Positions 11,988-35,765 of a DNA stretch of 64,000 bases are shown piece by piece. The DNA comes from Lepus europaeus (taxonomy: Eukaryota > Chordata > Mammalia > Lagomorpha > Leporidae). A program made the position numbers and the translations under genes. Where the stretch lies: NCBI RefSeq assembly GCF_033115175.1, contig NC_084836.1, positions 70,665,297 through 70,729,296 of the forward strand, in the 5' to 3' direction. The notes under the pieces are model-generated. The model was not told where the DNA came from. It did not search any database and worked only from the letters and a program-made list of their open reading frames with translations. Within the stretch, counting starts at the first letter, position 1, and the number at the start of each line of letters is the position of its first letter.

Positions 11988-12232
11988 TTAAAAACATTTT
12001 TAATTTATGTTCGCTTTATTTGCAAGGCAGAGACCCAGACAGAGCGAGCGAGCGAGCTTCCATCGGCTGGTTCACTCCCCAAATGCACGCAATAGCCAGG
12101 CAGAGGCTAGGAGCCAGGGATTCCAGGGAGTTCTCACAACACAGGTGGCAGAGACGCAAGTACCCGAGCATCCCACGACTCACACCAGCAGGAAGCTGGA
12201 ACCCGACTCCCGCGCGAGACGCCAACCGAGCC
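11988..12232 (-). repeat. C-repeat SINE, old and partial
   Basis: Reversed tail and body with (GAGC)n-like patch near 12045; 5' part missing. Confidence 0.75.
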
Positions 12233-12479
12233 CTCCTTTTAAGAGGACAGTTGCTCTGGCTTTCGCAGGCATCTCTCACAGCCCCAGACGTCTCTCCTTC
12301 GAAAATGCGTCCAGCGGTCTCTCTGGGCCGGGATGACTGGACCCCTGGGCACCGCTCCTTCTCCCGGGGTCGCTGCTTTCACAGGCTCCTCCAGCCGCTG
12401 CTCAGACACCAACCTCCGCGCCCGCTGTAGATCAGCTCCCCACTCAACTCCCTGCTGCCTAGAACCCCTGACGCTTCCT

Positions 12480-13260
12480 TTATAGGCTCTTCCGATTAGG
12501 AAACCTTTCACTTCGGGCTGTTGGCAAACAGGTGCCACCTCCGCGGCCATGGCCACACCCCCCACCCCGCCCACAGGAAGAACCGGAAGAGATTGCCCAG
12601 CCCTTCGTGTCTGACCCGGAAGTAGATGTACCTCACGGAAGCCGGCTTTGGCCCTGCGGCTGCCGCCGTCGCCGCGGAGAAATTGTTGGAGCTGGCGGCC
12701 TAGGAATGGTGAGACCTCGCGGTTCGCCTCTGAGCGTTCTGAGCGGGGCTGGGGGTGAAATGGAGTTTCCCAGAGTGCCGCGGGGGACGACCCCCCCACA
12801 CACGCATAAGGTTTGGGGCCCCGCCCAGGTAGCGCCCCGAAAATCTGCGCATGCGTCAGTCGGACCCGGCCGGAATCTGGCCGGAGGTGTTACGCATGCG
12901 CGTAGGTGGCATGCAGAAGGTGGGGTGAAAATTGGCTTGCGAGTGGACCCTGCTCTCCCCGCCACCAACTTGTGTGCCTGAACCTGGGCTTGTGAGAGCG
13001 TCGGGGTTCGCTTGGTGCTTTGCTCCGAGTTGCAGAACTGACTTCCCCACTCCACCCCTGAGCCCGTGAACAGACCTGGACCGAACCCCCAAACCTCTCG
13101 GGGCGGAGGGCCGGGGGAGGAAGGCGGGGTGCGAGGGGCACACACGGGGCCGGGGCCCAGACTCTGCGCCCAGAGCCACCCGGGCCAGAAGGGGCGGACC
13201 CCGAGAAGCCCGGTGCCTAACTTCTCGGGGTGGGGGGTGGGAGGGATTGTTAGGAGCAGC
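12480..13260 (+). promoter_or_regulatory. MCRS1: MCRS1 CpG-island promoter and first intron start
   Basis: This GC- and CpG-rich block surrounds the non-coding first exon of MCRS1. No TATA box is seen at a suitable distance. Three ETS-like cores lie upstream of or within exon 1: CCGGAAG at 12583-12589, CCGGAAGT at 12616-12623 and CGGAAG near 12636. A CCCCGCCC Sp1-type box lies just before them. Two NRF1-type palindromes (TGCGCATGCG at 12846-12855 and ACGCATGCGC at 12892-12901) sit about 140-190 bp inside intron 1. ETS plus NRF1 without TATA is the usual make-up of a housekeeping promoter. The transcription start is not fixed by the sequence; I infer it at about 12.6 kb. Confidence 0.75.
12620..12708 (+). 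other. MCRS1: MCRS1 exon 1 (5'UTR)
   Basis: The exon ends at a good donor (AATG|GTGAGA, GT at 12709-12710). The 5' boundary is approximate. The last three exon bases form an ATG out of frame with the main ORF once spliced to the next exon at 13684. The exon lies inside the CpG island. Confidence 0.7.
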
Positions 13261-13683
13261 CGCCTCCCCGTGGGGGCCGTTGGTACTCGCAGTCCCCCGA
13301 ACACCCATTTTCTACTTTGCATAAGATACCTGTAAAATGGCCCATATCAGCCGTGAGTGTGAAACCAAAAGCCAGTGAGATAGACCCGCGGGAGTTTTGT
13401 TTCCTGGCTCTTTCCCTCAGTTTGCAGTCTCAAGGTGCTTAACCTAGCAGTGAGGAGTAGAATGAAAGGGTTCTGGAACCTTCTACAGCAGGATGTGCCC
13501 CTTTTTTCTGGGATCCTCAGTTTTTGCGCTATCTTGTGCATCCGTGACCTCCACGAGTAACCTTGGCCTCGTGCCCTTTGCCCTTCTCCCTGGCTGGTGG
13601 GACTCCAGGGGACCAGAAGCCAGTACAAGGAGGTGAGGCTGGCTGGGGACTGAGCCTCAGGAAGCCCCCTTTCTCCTTTGCAG

Positions 13684-13800
13684 AATCTCCCAGCCTCTAA
13701 GCTCACCTGGTCAGAATCCTCGGATGAGCCTGTGGGATCCTTCCTCCTGGCCCCGTGGTTTGAAACCAGTGGCTTTGGGACTGTAAGAGGATGGACAAAG
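13684..13800 (+). other. MCRS1: MCRS1 exon 2, mostly 5'UTR, carrying the start codon
   Basis: The acceptor CTCCTTTGCAG ends at 13683 and the donor GTAGTA begins at 13801. Only the last 10 nt (ATGGACAAAG) are coding. The rest is open in another frame, which continues from an ATG made at the end of exon 1. Confidence 0.85.
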
Positions 13801-16800
13801 GTAGTACGAGGCCTGGCCGGCTCCCCAGATGCTCAGGCACCGGGCACCTGCAGAATCCGCCGGTGCCTGGCGTGTGGCTGGGCACTGCCACCTCCCCCGA
13901 CCCGGGCCAGTAGCGCCCGTGAACCCCGCAACAGAGCCCCGGCTGACTGACTTGCCCTGAGCTGCCTGCTGCTCTTTGGCACGGCTGCATTTCGACGGCA
14001 GAGCAAGCCCCATGTGTCGGCATTGCCGGCCTGACCTGAGCCCCAGGAGGACTGGAAGGGGAAGAGGGGCTGAGGCGAGGTCCCGTGTACAGAGGCGTGA
14101 GGCTCTGCCGAGCTCTGAGAGGCCTCACGAACCACTCTGTGCTTCCAGATCCCCAGGGGCTGCTAGAGTCGACACTGATGGCATCGGGCACCGCCAGCCG
14201 CTCGGAGGACGAGGAGTCGCTAGCAGGGCAGAAGCGGGCCTCCTCCCAGGCCTTGGGCACCATCCCGAAGCGGAGAAGCTCCTCCAGGTCGTAAGGGTTC
14301 GGGGTGCGGGTGATAGGAAGGGGAAGCAGGACTGTGGCGTAGGGCACCAAGAGCCTTTGTCTCTGTTGCCAGTGGCTCTCTGAGCCCCTCTGGGGTGTGA
14401 GCAGAGTCATCTGCTCCTCCTGTCCCCACCAGGTCGCTGAGGGCAGGGGAGACAGGTGTGCAGTCCCCGACGTGCAGGCAGCCCCCCTGTGTCATCCCAG
14501 GGGGCTGCCGGCTGGCAGTGCTGTGTGCCCCAAGCCCAGCTCTGCCACCAAGTGGCTGTGGGTCGGAGCAGTTAGCATCCTGCCAGGAGCCCTATCTTGA
14601 TTCGGAGGCCGGATGGATGTAGACTAGTGGCAGGGCCAGGCTGGGGGCGTTCACCGGCCAGGTCCCTCCACAGGTTCATCAAGAGGAAGAAGTTCGACGA
14701 TGAGCTGGTGGAGAGCAGCCTGGCCAAGTCCTCCACCCGGGCGAAGGGGGCCAGCGGGGTGGAGCCAGGCCGGTGTTCTGGGAGCGAACCCTCCTCGAGC
14801 GAGAAGAAGAAGGTGAGGGGCCGGGAGCCGTGGGGTGGGGGGGAGCGCCGGGTTTCATTGCCCCAGAACCTCCGCCGGCTACCTAGAACCTTACGAGAGG
14901 CCCAGATTCTCCTGGCCCGAGTCCCTCCCTCCTGGGGGCCATCTCTTCCTCCTCCCCCTTTCCTGCTGCAAACCCACCCCACCCCACCCCACCAGTGCAT
15001 CCTGTATCAGATTCCGCGTGGGAGGCATGGAGCATGTATCTATTCTGGGAGCAGACAGCCTGTTCCCAGCATTGCGGGGTGTAAAAATAACCCCCAGGTG
15101 GCACTGCTCTGGCCCCAGACGCAGCACCAGCAAGTGTTTTCCTGGTATCCTCCCCACCCACCCTCCGTCCTGGGGTGGGGTGCCCCCAGCTAAGAGAAGA
15201 CCCCATCTGTTGAAGGGGTGCGTGGAAGTCTTTGGCAGGGACAGGGATGGGAGCGGGTGTTGGAAAGCGGAGCTCTCTGCCTGGGCTTCGTGCTGTGGTT
15301 GCCACCGACTAGGTGGAACCCCAGGGCCTGAAGCCGTGCTGCCCCCCTACCCGCTGTGTGCCCGTCTCTCCTTCGCCTCTGCCAGGTGTCCAAAGCCCCC
15401 AGCACGCCCGTGCCACCCAGCCCAGCCCCAGCCCCCGGCCTCAGCAAACGCGTGAAGAAGAGCAAGCAGCCGCTTCAGGTGACCAAGGACCTGGGCCGCT
15501 GGAAGCCTGCGGATGACCTCCTGCTCATCAATGCCGTGCTGCAGGTAGTGCTTCCGCTTCCGCCAAGGATGGGTGCCCCCTTCTCACCTCCCGGCCCCAG
15601 TTCCCCAGGCCAACCTGGCCAGGGCCCTGTGGGTGGCGGGGGGAGCCTTCCCAGTGCCGGCGCTGGAGCAAACCCTGTAGGGGCCTTGCAGACCAACGAC
15701 TTGACGTCTGTGCACCTGGGCGTGAAGTTCAGCTGCCGCTTCACCCTGCGGGAAGTCCAGGAGCGCTGGTACGCCCTGCTCTACGACCCCGTCATCTCCA
15801 AGTGAGTGGGGCCAGCTTCGACTCTGGGAGTTTCCGGGGACCCCAGGGCTGGCTCTGGGGGCACAGAGAGTTGGCCCAGGGCTTTGCAGCCCCGGATGAG
15901 ACGGACACCTAGCGGGCTCCTAAGGCAGGCTTTGTCCCACCTCCAGCCCTCCCAAACTCCACGCTGACCCCAGCAGGCGCTTTCTCCAAAGAGGAGGCAG
16001 TCGGAACAGAGCAGCACTTAACGCCCTTTTCTGCTCTCACAGCCAGGGTTCCAAGTAAACCCGAGTGCACACACAGCACACCCCCTCCCACCCGGCTCTT
16101 AGTGCAGTGTCTTCAGAGCTTGGTTGGGTGCTTAACGCCCATCTTCTCCCGGGCCCAGCTTGGGAAAGGAGGAGGGGATAGGTGGGCCCGGCTAGCGGGT
16201 GGCAGCTTTGGCCAGTTAAGAAGGCAGGGCCCGGGAGGGAGGAGCGGCCGGTCCTACGATCCATCTCAAGACTGGACTTGCAGGAACGTGGGAGCCCTGG
16301 CTTCCTGAGTTGCGTGCCCATTCCTTTGACACACGCAGGCGGCCACAGGAGCTATGCCGCTTCGGACTCTTCCCCCAAGGGCCTGGCCCCTAGGTTTTGG
16401 GTTTGCGAGGTCTGCAGGTGTGGGGAGTGCCGGAAGCCCAGGCTGCTTGCCCGCCTTCTGTTCCCAGGCTGGCCTGCCAGGCCATGAAGCAGCTGCACCC
16501 GGAGGCCATCGCAGCCATCCAGAGCAAGGCGCTGTTCAGCAAGGCCGAGGAGCAGCTGCTGAGCAGGGTAGCATCGGTGAGGCTGAGGGCTGGACGGGGG
16601 TGGGGGTGGGGTGGGGGTTGCTGAGCTGGCAGGGTGGACGTGAGCGTGAGAGCATCCAGACGCCCAGAGCCTGTCTCTCGCCACCCCCCCCCCCAGACCA
16701 GCCAGCCCACCTTGGAGACCTTCCAGGACCTGCTGCACAGACACCCGGATGCCTTCTACCTGGCGCGCACGGCCAAGGCTCTGCAGGCCCACTGGCAGCT

Positions 16801-19523
16801 CATGAAGCAGTACTACCTGCTGGAGGACCAGACAGGTAGCACCCCGGGAGCTGGGGGGGCTGCTCTGGGCACCCTGCCCTCGCGTGCCTCGTCGCGTCCC
16901 CCAGGGGCCCGGTGTCCACTTTGGGATGAGACCCTGAGGGAGGCCTGCAGCGAGGGGAGAGGCAGAGCGCCTGGAATCCTGGGAAGAATCCAAGCACATT
17001 GCCGTCTCCCTCTTGTCCGTCTATGTTTCTTCCGTTCTGGGAGTCGCGTGTTAGTGTGTTCTTCACGCAGACCGCTCAGACTTGAGCAAAGTGTAGAAGT
17101 CCCTCCCCCGTTCACCCTCCCCTCTGCCTCCCTCCCACTAGCAGCGCTGTCAGTCACGTGCCTCTCCACCCCGCCGGGCTCCACTCTGCCCTTCCCCCAG
17201 TGCCAGAAAGCAGTTTGCCTCCTGTCACCCCACCCCCAGGGACCAGTGCGGGCGCACAGCCTCACCACACAGCAGGCGCTGCCCAGTGCCGCGGGGCCCC
17301 GGGTTCTGGGCTCCTCGTGCGAGCACGCTCATCTTGCCGGGGTTCCTGCCGCTGCCCTCCGCCTGCTTTCCCACGCTGTTCACACGGTGCCGCTCGGCTC
17401 TGCCCCTCCCCTTCCCTCCAGGGTCCTGAGCTTCTGGTATGGAAGAGAAATTTCTGGGGGGGAGGGGGGCTGGAAATCTGTCTTTCCTTCCCCTAATTTG
17501 GTGGCCCAGGGGGCAGCTCTCTTGATTCCTGGAGCCTGCCGAACCCCGCTGCTCCCTCAGGCCTTGCCGAATCCCGGGAAGAGAACAGATGCTGTGTTAA
17601 GAGTTACCTTGCATAAACTTCCTTAAAAAGAGTGTCCTTAGCAGTGTGGGTCCGTGCACATGCGCTTTGTCCTTTGCCGTTCAGAGCCCACCCGGTGAGC
17701 CGGCAGGTCCCTGATCCATCAGATGAGGAGGGCCGGGCAGCTCGGGGGCCAGGGGAGGAGCTTCGAGGGGGCAAGCTCCCCTAATTTCACTTTGGAAGTA
17801 ATGAAGCGATTTCCTGGTTCCCCCGGCTGTTCTGCATTCTTTGGCCTGTGCCTTGGTGAGGCCGGAAGTGCCAGGCCACAGGCGATGTGGCGCAGGGGGC
17901 AAACTGGGTGTGGAAGCAGGAGGTGGGACTGGAATCCTGGCTCCGTCCCGAGCGGGGGCCAAGTCGGTTCACCTCCTCTTGTCCCCGACTCGTCTATAAA
18001 ATGCAGTGGCTCAAGGCCACGCAGTTGAGAGCCTTTTTGTCCACTGAGAAGTCCACCCGGGCAGCTCGGCCGTGACGGGCAGCCTGGGCGCTCACCCTCC
18101 TGTCGTCTGTTCAGTGCAGCCGCTGCCCAAGGGGGACCAAGTCCTGAACTTCTCTGACGCCGAGGACCTGATTGACGATAGCAAGCTCAAGTGAGTGGCC
18201 GGGTGCAGCGTCCAGCGAACGCTCGTCGCTCCTGCGGGCCCTGGGGGAGCTGTGGTCTGTGCCCCTCCCCCTGCCCCCGTGCTGAGCCCCGCTGCACACA
18301 GAGTAGGAGGCTGGGCGGGGCGACGGGAACAGCCTGCCAGCCATTTGGCTAGAGGGGCCCGGGAGTTCCTGAGGGAGCCTCACTGATTGTCTCTCGTCCC
18401 TCAGGGACATGCGCGATGAAGTCTTGGAACACGGTAAGTGTGCCCTGGGTGGAGGGGACATCAAGGACATGGTGCCCCTGCCCCCCCAGGCCACGCCTCC
18501 TCAACTCCCGCCCCTCCCCACCTCCCCAGAGCTGACCGTGGCCGACCGGCGCCAGAAGCGGGAGATCCGGCAGCTGGAGCAGGAGCTGCACAAGTGGCAG
18601 GTGCTGGTCGACAGCATCACAGGTGAGGGCCGCATCGGCACCCCCAGGCCCTGCCGTGGCCCGGCTGCGGCCTCTACGGTGCCCGGGCGCCGACTCCCCT
18701 CCCTGCTCGGCTCGGGGCCGGGCTGGGCTCCTGCTAACGCTGCCGTCCCCCAGGCATGAGCTCTCCGGACTTCGACAACCAGACGCTGGCCGTGCTGCGG
18801 GGCCGCATGGTGCGGTACCTGATGCGCTCACGAGAGGTGAGGCAGCCGCGCCCCGGCCGCCTGGCCCCTTGTCCCGCCCCGGTGCCTTGTCTTTCCCTGG
18901 CCGACCCTCTCCCTCAAGGCCCAGGCCTCACTTTCCCCACTTGCCCAGATCACCCTGGGCCGAGCAACTAAGGATAACCAGATCGACGTGGACCTGTCTC
19001 TGGAGGGTCCGGCCTGGAAGATCTCCCGGAAGCAAGGTACGCCCAACTGGAAGCCTGGCCCCGGGGCTGCAGGATCCGGAAATTCAGGATGTCTGCCTTG
19101 GGGGTGCTGCAGCCTCTGGCCGCCTCCCAGCCCCTCACGCCTTTTCTTCCTGGCTGGCAGGTGTCATCAAGCTGAAGAACAATGGTGACTTCTTCATCGC
19201 CAACGAGGGCCGGCGGCCCATCTACATCGACGGGCGGCCTGTGCTATGCGGCTCCAAGTGGCGTCTCAGCAACAACTCGGTGGTGGAGGTGAGCGGGGGG
19301 AGTCGGGGGAGCACGAGGAGTCGCCTCGGGGGCCTGGGCCTGGGCCTGGCCCACTCTGCCCTCCTTGAGCTGGGGGAGGGGGCACGGGGAGCCGCCTCGG
19401 GGGCCTGGGCCCGGCCCACTCTGCCCTCCTCTGCAGATTGCCAGCCTGCGATTCGTCTTCCTCATCAACCAGGACCTCATCGCCCTCATCCGGGCTGAGG
19501 CCGCCAAGATCACCCCGCAGTGA
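13791..19523 (+). CDS. MCRS1: Microspherule protein 1 (spliced, 14 coding exons)
   Basis: Nuclear FHA-domain protein, known as a subunit of the INO80 remodeller and of the NSL/KAT8 acetyltransferase complex, and as a spindle-assembly factor. Coding segments: 13791-13800, 14149-14287, 14674-14812, 15386-15544, 15692-15801, 16468-16576, 16697-16835, 18115-18190, 18405-18433, 18530-18622, 18754-18836, 18949-19036, 19161-19288, 19437-19523. They total 1389 nt, giving 462 aa plus TGA, the human length. The start ATG ends the 13684-13800 exon and has a strong context (A at -3, G at +4). The protein has a Ser-rich, basic N-terminus, a lysine-rich patch near residue 115 (RVKKSKQ), a conserved middle with DLGRWKPADD, an E/R/Q-rich coiled-coil stretch around 305-335, and a C-terminal FHA domain around 363-430 with LGRATKDNQ. 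The usual FHA SxxH motif reads SRKQ. All introns have GT-AG ends. Residues are nearly identical to human as I recall it. Confidence 0.97.
17895..18012 (-). mobile_element. MIR fragment in MCRS1 intron 8
   Basis: GGACTGGAATCCTGGCTCCG and TCTATAAAATGCAGTGG follow the reversed MIR order. Confidence 0.55.
19290..19430 (+). repeat. Tandem duplication in MCRS1 intron 14
   Basis: Two copies of a roughly 70-nt GC-rich unit (about 19290-19365 and 19366-19430) share CGCCTCGGGGGCCTGGGCC and CCCACTCTGCCCTCCT. Copy 1 has an extra TGGGCC. The end of copy 2 supplies the pyrimidine tract of the exon 15 acceptor. Confidence 0.8.
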
Positions 19524-19793
19524 GGCGTGGGAGCTGGGGTCCCCTGGCCTCGCTTATCCTGCCAGTCCTGGCTTCGGGAGAAACCTCTGCCCATGGCGGG
19601 CAGCAGGAGGCCAACTGCTGGCCAGTGGGTTGGAGCCTTCGGGGCGAGTGGGGCTGGCGTGGGGCTGCCAGAGGGGCTAGGACCCACCTCCCTCCCCGCG
19701 GCCGCCCTCCCCCCTCTCCCTCTGCCCCCCACTCCTGTGTGTCTCCAGCTGTTAGCCTCAGACTTTGCTTTAACTGTTTTTTTTTCTTTTGTA

Positions 19794-19799
19794 AATAAA
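19794..19799 (+). terminator. MCRS1: MCRS1 poly(A) signal
   Basis: AATAAA lies 270 nt after the MCRS1 stop and follows a T-rich stretch. Cleavage is expected at about 19810-19820. The signal faces the KCNH3 signal at 19826-19831. Confidence 0.88.
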
Positions 19800-19825
19800 A
19801 AGCACCAAATCCCAAAGTAGTTTCC

Positions 19826-19831
19826 TTTATT
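19826..19831 (-). terminator. KCNH3: KCNH3 poly(A) signal
   Basis: AATAAA is on the minus strand (TTTATT on plus), about 240 nt after the KCNH3 stop at 20068. It implies a short 3'UTR (about 20067 to 19810) that meets or overlaps the 3' end of MCRS1. Confidence 0.82.
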
Positions 19832-20067
19832 ATTATTTTTAATATAAAAAATGGGGCGGGTAGAGGCAGGGGCACATGCGGGGGTGGCAGCACCCCTCCC
19901 TGCCCTCAGGGGTGCCCCCACCCCCCCCCACTTGGCCCAGGGCGGAGCAGGCCGGGGAGGGTTCCCAGGAGGCGGGGCCCAGAGGTCCCTGGCCCAGGGT
20001 CGGGCGCTCTGTCGCTCTCCAGCCCCTGCCCTGAGCCAGCAGGCAGCACACAGTCCACAGGCGACAG

Positions 20068-32720
<12,653 letters not shown>

Positions 32721-33419
32721 CCGCCGCCCGCACCGGGGTAACCATGGAGACGGGGCACACCCAGGCAGGGCCGCCTCCTTAAAGGGACAGGCCACCCGCT
32801 GAGGGATCCCCCCACCCCACCCCCGGGGACCTCGGTGGGGGCCGGGAAGCCGCGCCGCCTTCCTACCTCGCCCCAGGGGCCGCCCCACGTCGCCCGCCCA
32901 CCCCTCGGAGGACAGCCGGCGAGCGCCCGGTGGGCTGGGGCTGACTCAGCTGGGAACAGGGGCGAGGCGTCTCCGCAGCGGAGCGGGGTGTGGGGGCTGT
33001 TTCTCAGCCTCCTGGCAGCATCTGCCCCTGGAGGGAGGAGGGCTCGGGGAGGCGGGGGGTGCCTCTTGCCGGGAGATGCTCTCCCCAAGGAAGACCCTAA
33101 ATGGGAGAGTGGCTGGCGGGCAGGCGGAGGTCGGGGCCCCAGAGGGCCTCCAACTTTGCGCGCGTGTGGTTCTGCACCCAGCTACTGGGTAGTCAAGCTA
33201 TCCAAACCTTTCTCAGCCTCAACTTGACCTTCTGGCAAATGGATCCGGCCGCTAGTAGGAGACGCAGCTGCAGGCGGGAGCTGTCGGGGAATGGAGGGGT
33301 TGGGGGAGGCCCCAGGGGTTAAGGACTCCAGAGGTGTGGTTGGGGTAAGGAGGCAGCTCAGGCCCTTTGTCCCACCCCCCTCTTATTTCTATGTAGCCCC
33401 CGTCGCCTTCTGCTGCCCC

Positions 33420-33730
33420 TAGGTCGTTGCGGAGGCAGGAGACCGACAGGGGTCAAACTCGTGGGAAAACTTCCCAGCCTTGCCCGCGAGCGAGCAAGGG
33501 GCAGGGAGGACCTGCGATGCCTCCGAGCGCGGCTGAGCCGAGCTGCCTGGCGCCGTCTCCGGCCCGACCCTCCAGCCACGACCGTTCGTTGCATGTTGCG
33601 CCTGCCCGCGCCTCTCCTCCTCCGTCCCTCCCACGGCTGCCAGCGAGCGCGGCTACCGCCCGCGCTGCGGCCAAAGCAGCAATTTGTTCCCGAACCAGGG
33701 AAGCGGGGAGCATCCCAGCCCTGGCGGAGA
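33420..33730. promoter_or_regulatory. Second CpG-rich block upstream of KCNH3
   Basis: A separate CpG-dense stretch lies about 1.1 kb upstream of the KCNH3 start codon, with less CpG-rich sequence between. It contains no convincing coding exon. It may be an alternative promoter, a non-coding RNA promoter or an enhancer. Confidence 0.5.
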
Positions 33731-34074
33731 CACACCCACGGTCCCCGGCTTTGCAAAAGGACTGTCCTCTGCTCCGCCTACTCCGCATCAGAGAGGCGGG
33801 CCCAAGCCCAAGGCACCTGTGCTTACATGAGCTGATTGCTTGGCAAGAGAGGCAGGAAGGGCCCCCTTCCCCGGACCTCTGAGTCATGGGATCCTTCCTC
33901 CCGCCACGCCCCCACGCCAGGCCTGGTCCTGGCCCGCGGAGTCACCCCCACATCTGGTCCCCTCCAGGTGACTGGTGAGCACTTGCCAAGGAGAATGCAC
34001 TTTGCGGTCAGCTCCCTCTGGGACAGGATAGCACTGCGGCTAACTTGGGAACCAGGTTGCCAGCTGCTGTCTGG

Positions 34075-34205
34075 GTGGTTTTATTTTTTAAGGAACGTTA
34101 TTAATTTTTCGTGACTCAGTGTTCTCATCTGTGAAACGGGCGGCTGTCACAAACACAAACGAGTGAAAAGGAGATAAAACAGGGCGTGGCACTCATATCT
34201 CGCAG
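34075..34205 (-). mobile_element. MIR fragment
   Basis: GTGACTCAGTGTTCTCATCT then GTGAAACGGGC is the reversed MIR core. Confidence 0.55.
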
Positions 34206-34234
34206 ATGCTGAGTCTCACCCTATAAAAAAATAG

Positions 34235-34385
34235 GGTGCTACTTTACCCTCCAGTTCATGAAGGAGGAAACTGAGGCAGAGAAACAGAGGTGGTGGGGAG
34301 ACTTGCTCAAGGTAAGGAAGTTGGTGAATGGCAGAGCCAGGGTTCCAACTCTGACGGTTTCCCAACCTCAATTCTAGATTCTGCC
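34235..34385 (+). mobile_element. MIR fragment
   Basis: GAAGGAGGAAACTGAGGCAG, TTGCTCAAGG and GCAGAGCCAGGGTTCCAAC; opposite in strand to the MIR before it. Confidence 0.65.
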
Positions 34386-35260
34386 TCCCTCCAGCAAAGC
34401 CATTCCCCCCCCCCAGGAGTGCCCAGGAAGAGCACCCCCCACCCTCCCCCACCCAGTGTGTGTGGGCTTCCAGGTGGGTCTCAGGGGGAAGAAAATACAC
34501 TAAGGTTCATGGAATTCTTGCCCCCAAGGGATGGTCCTTAAGCCTCCTCCCACACCGTCCCTCAAAGACTGCATGGATGCTGAGGGGGCGCAGGCACTGG
34601 TGTGGCTGTGCACTTCTGCGGGGCTCAGCGCCTCTCCTGCCGCCCCTTTGCCGGGACCCTCACTGCTTCCGGCCAGGCCTGGTTTGTTCGCCTGCGCAGG
34701 CTCCCTCAGCGCCTGGCGATTAACTCCCCACCTTTTCCCTTAGGCCTCCCACCCCCCTGCACAATCCCAGGAGAGCGGCAGGCGCGCACACGGGGAGAGT
34801 TGGGGTTGTCCCAGGGCCCTCCTCTGTGTAAGGTGCTCTTCCTCTCCTCCCCCCTCCAGCTCCTGACTCACGGGGCCACGCAGAGGAGTGGGGGGGGTGC
34901 AGTGGAGGGGAGCTGGAGGGGGAGCCCTGTGCAGACAGCTCGGAGCCTCTGTCAACAAGAAACTCAGGAGGCTGCATTTTGGAGCTGCCGTGGGAGGCCC
35001 GTGGGAGTATTATCTACAAAAAGGAACACGGAGAGAGAGTAGGGAAGAGCAAAGGGAGGAAAAAACCGCTTAAGACACAAAAGATGGAAAGAGCTCCCCC
35101 CCCAACACCTCCACCCACAAAGGCAGGGGGAGGGAACAGGTGGCTGTCGAGGAACAGAGCCGGCCCACCCTCCCTCCTCTCCCCTCCCCTCCCCTCCCCC
35201 TCTCCCCCTTCCTTCCCAGGCCTGTGCCCAGCCTGACTCTCAGAGTGGCCAGGCTCCGTG

Positions 35261-35317
35261 TTTTTTTTTTTTTTTTAAAGATTTATTTATTTGAAAAGCA
35301 GAGTTAGAGAGAGAGAC

Positions 35318-35359
<42 letters not shown>

Positions 35360-35606
35360 CTTCCATCTACTGGTTCATTCTCTAGATGGCTGCAACAGCC
35401 AGGGCTGGACCAACCCAAAGCCAGGAGCCAGGAGCTTCTTCTGAGTCTCCCACACAGATGCAGGGGTCCAAGGACTTGGGCCCTCCTCTACTGCTTTCCC
35501 AGAAGCATTAGCAGCGAGCTGGATTGGAAGAGGAGCAGCCAGGAGCTCACCTGGGATGCTGGCATCACAGGTGGCTCTTTGCTGGCTCTGCCACCACACT
35601 GGCCCC
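35261..35606 (-). repeat. C-repeat SINE, type A
   Basis: Reversed T-run tail and long (GA)n at about 35322-35354. Ends CCACCACACTGGCCCCC. Confidence 0.9.
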
Positions 35607-35765
35607 CAGGCTCTGCCTGTAAGACTGTGCTGTGTGGTGGTGAAATCTTGGGCCTTGAGATGAGTGTGGGTTCAAGCTCCAGCTAGGATTCCGTCCAGCT
35701 GGGCAGGTGGGGAAGAGCTTACCTGGAGTGGCAAGGCCTTCCTGCCTTCCCTTGTCAAAGGTATC

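Larger units (their letters stand above)
33731..35260. other. KCNH3 upstream intergenic region
   Basis: Mostly unique and GC-rich. It contains two MIR pieces and purine- or pyrimidine-rich low-complexity stretches (35160-35215). No gene seen. Confidence 0.5.

Noticed and set aside
16634-17626. 330-codon open frame on + in MCRS1
   Set aside because: It contains exon 8 but otherwise runs through introns with GT-AG boundaries.
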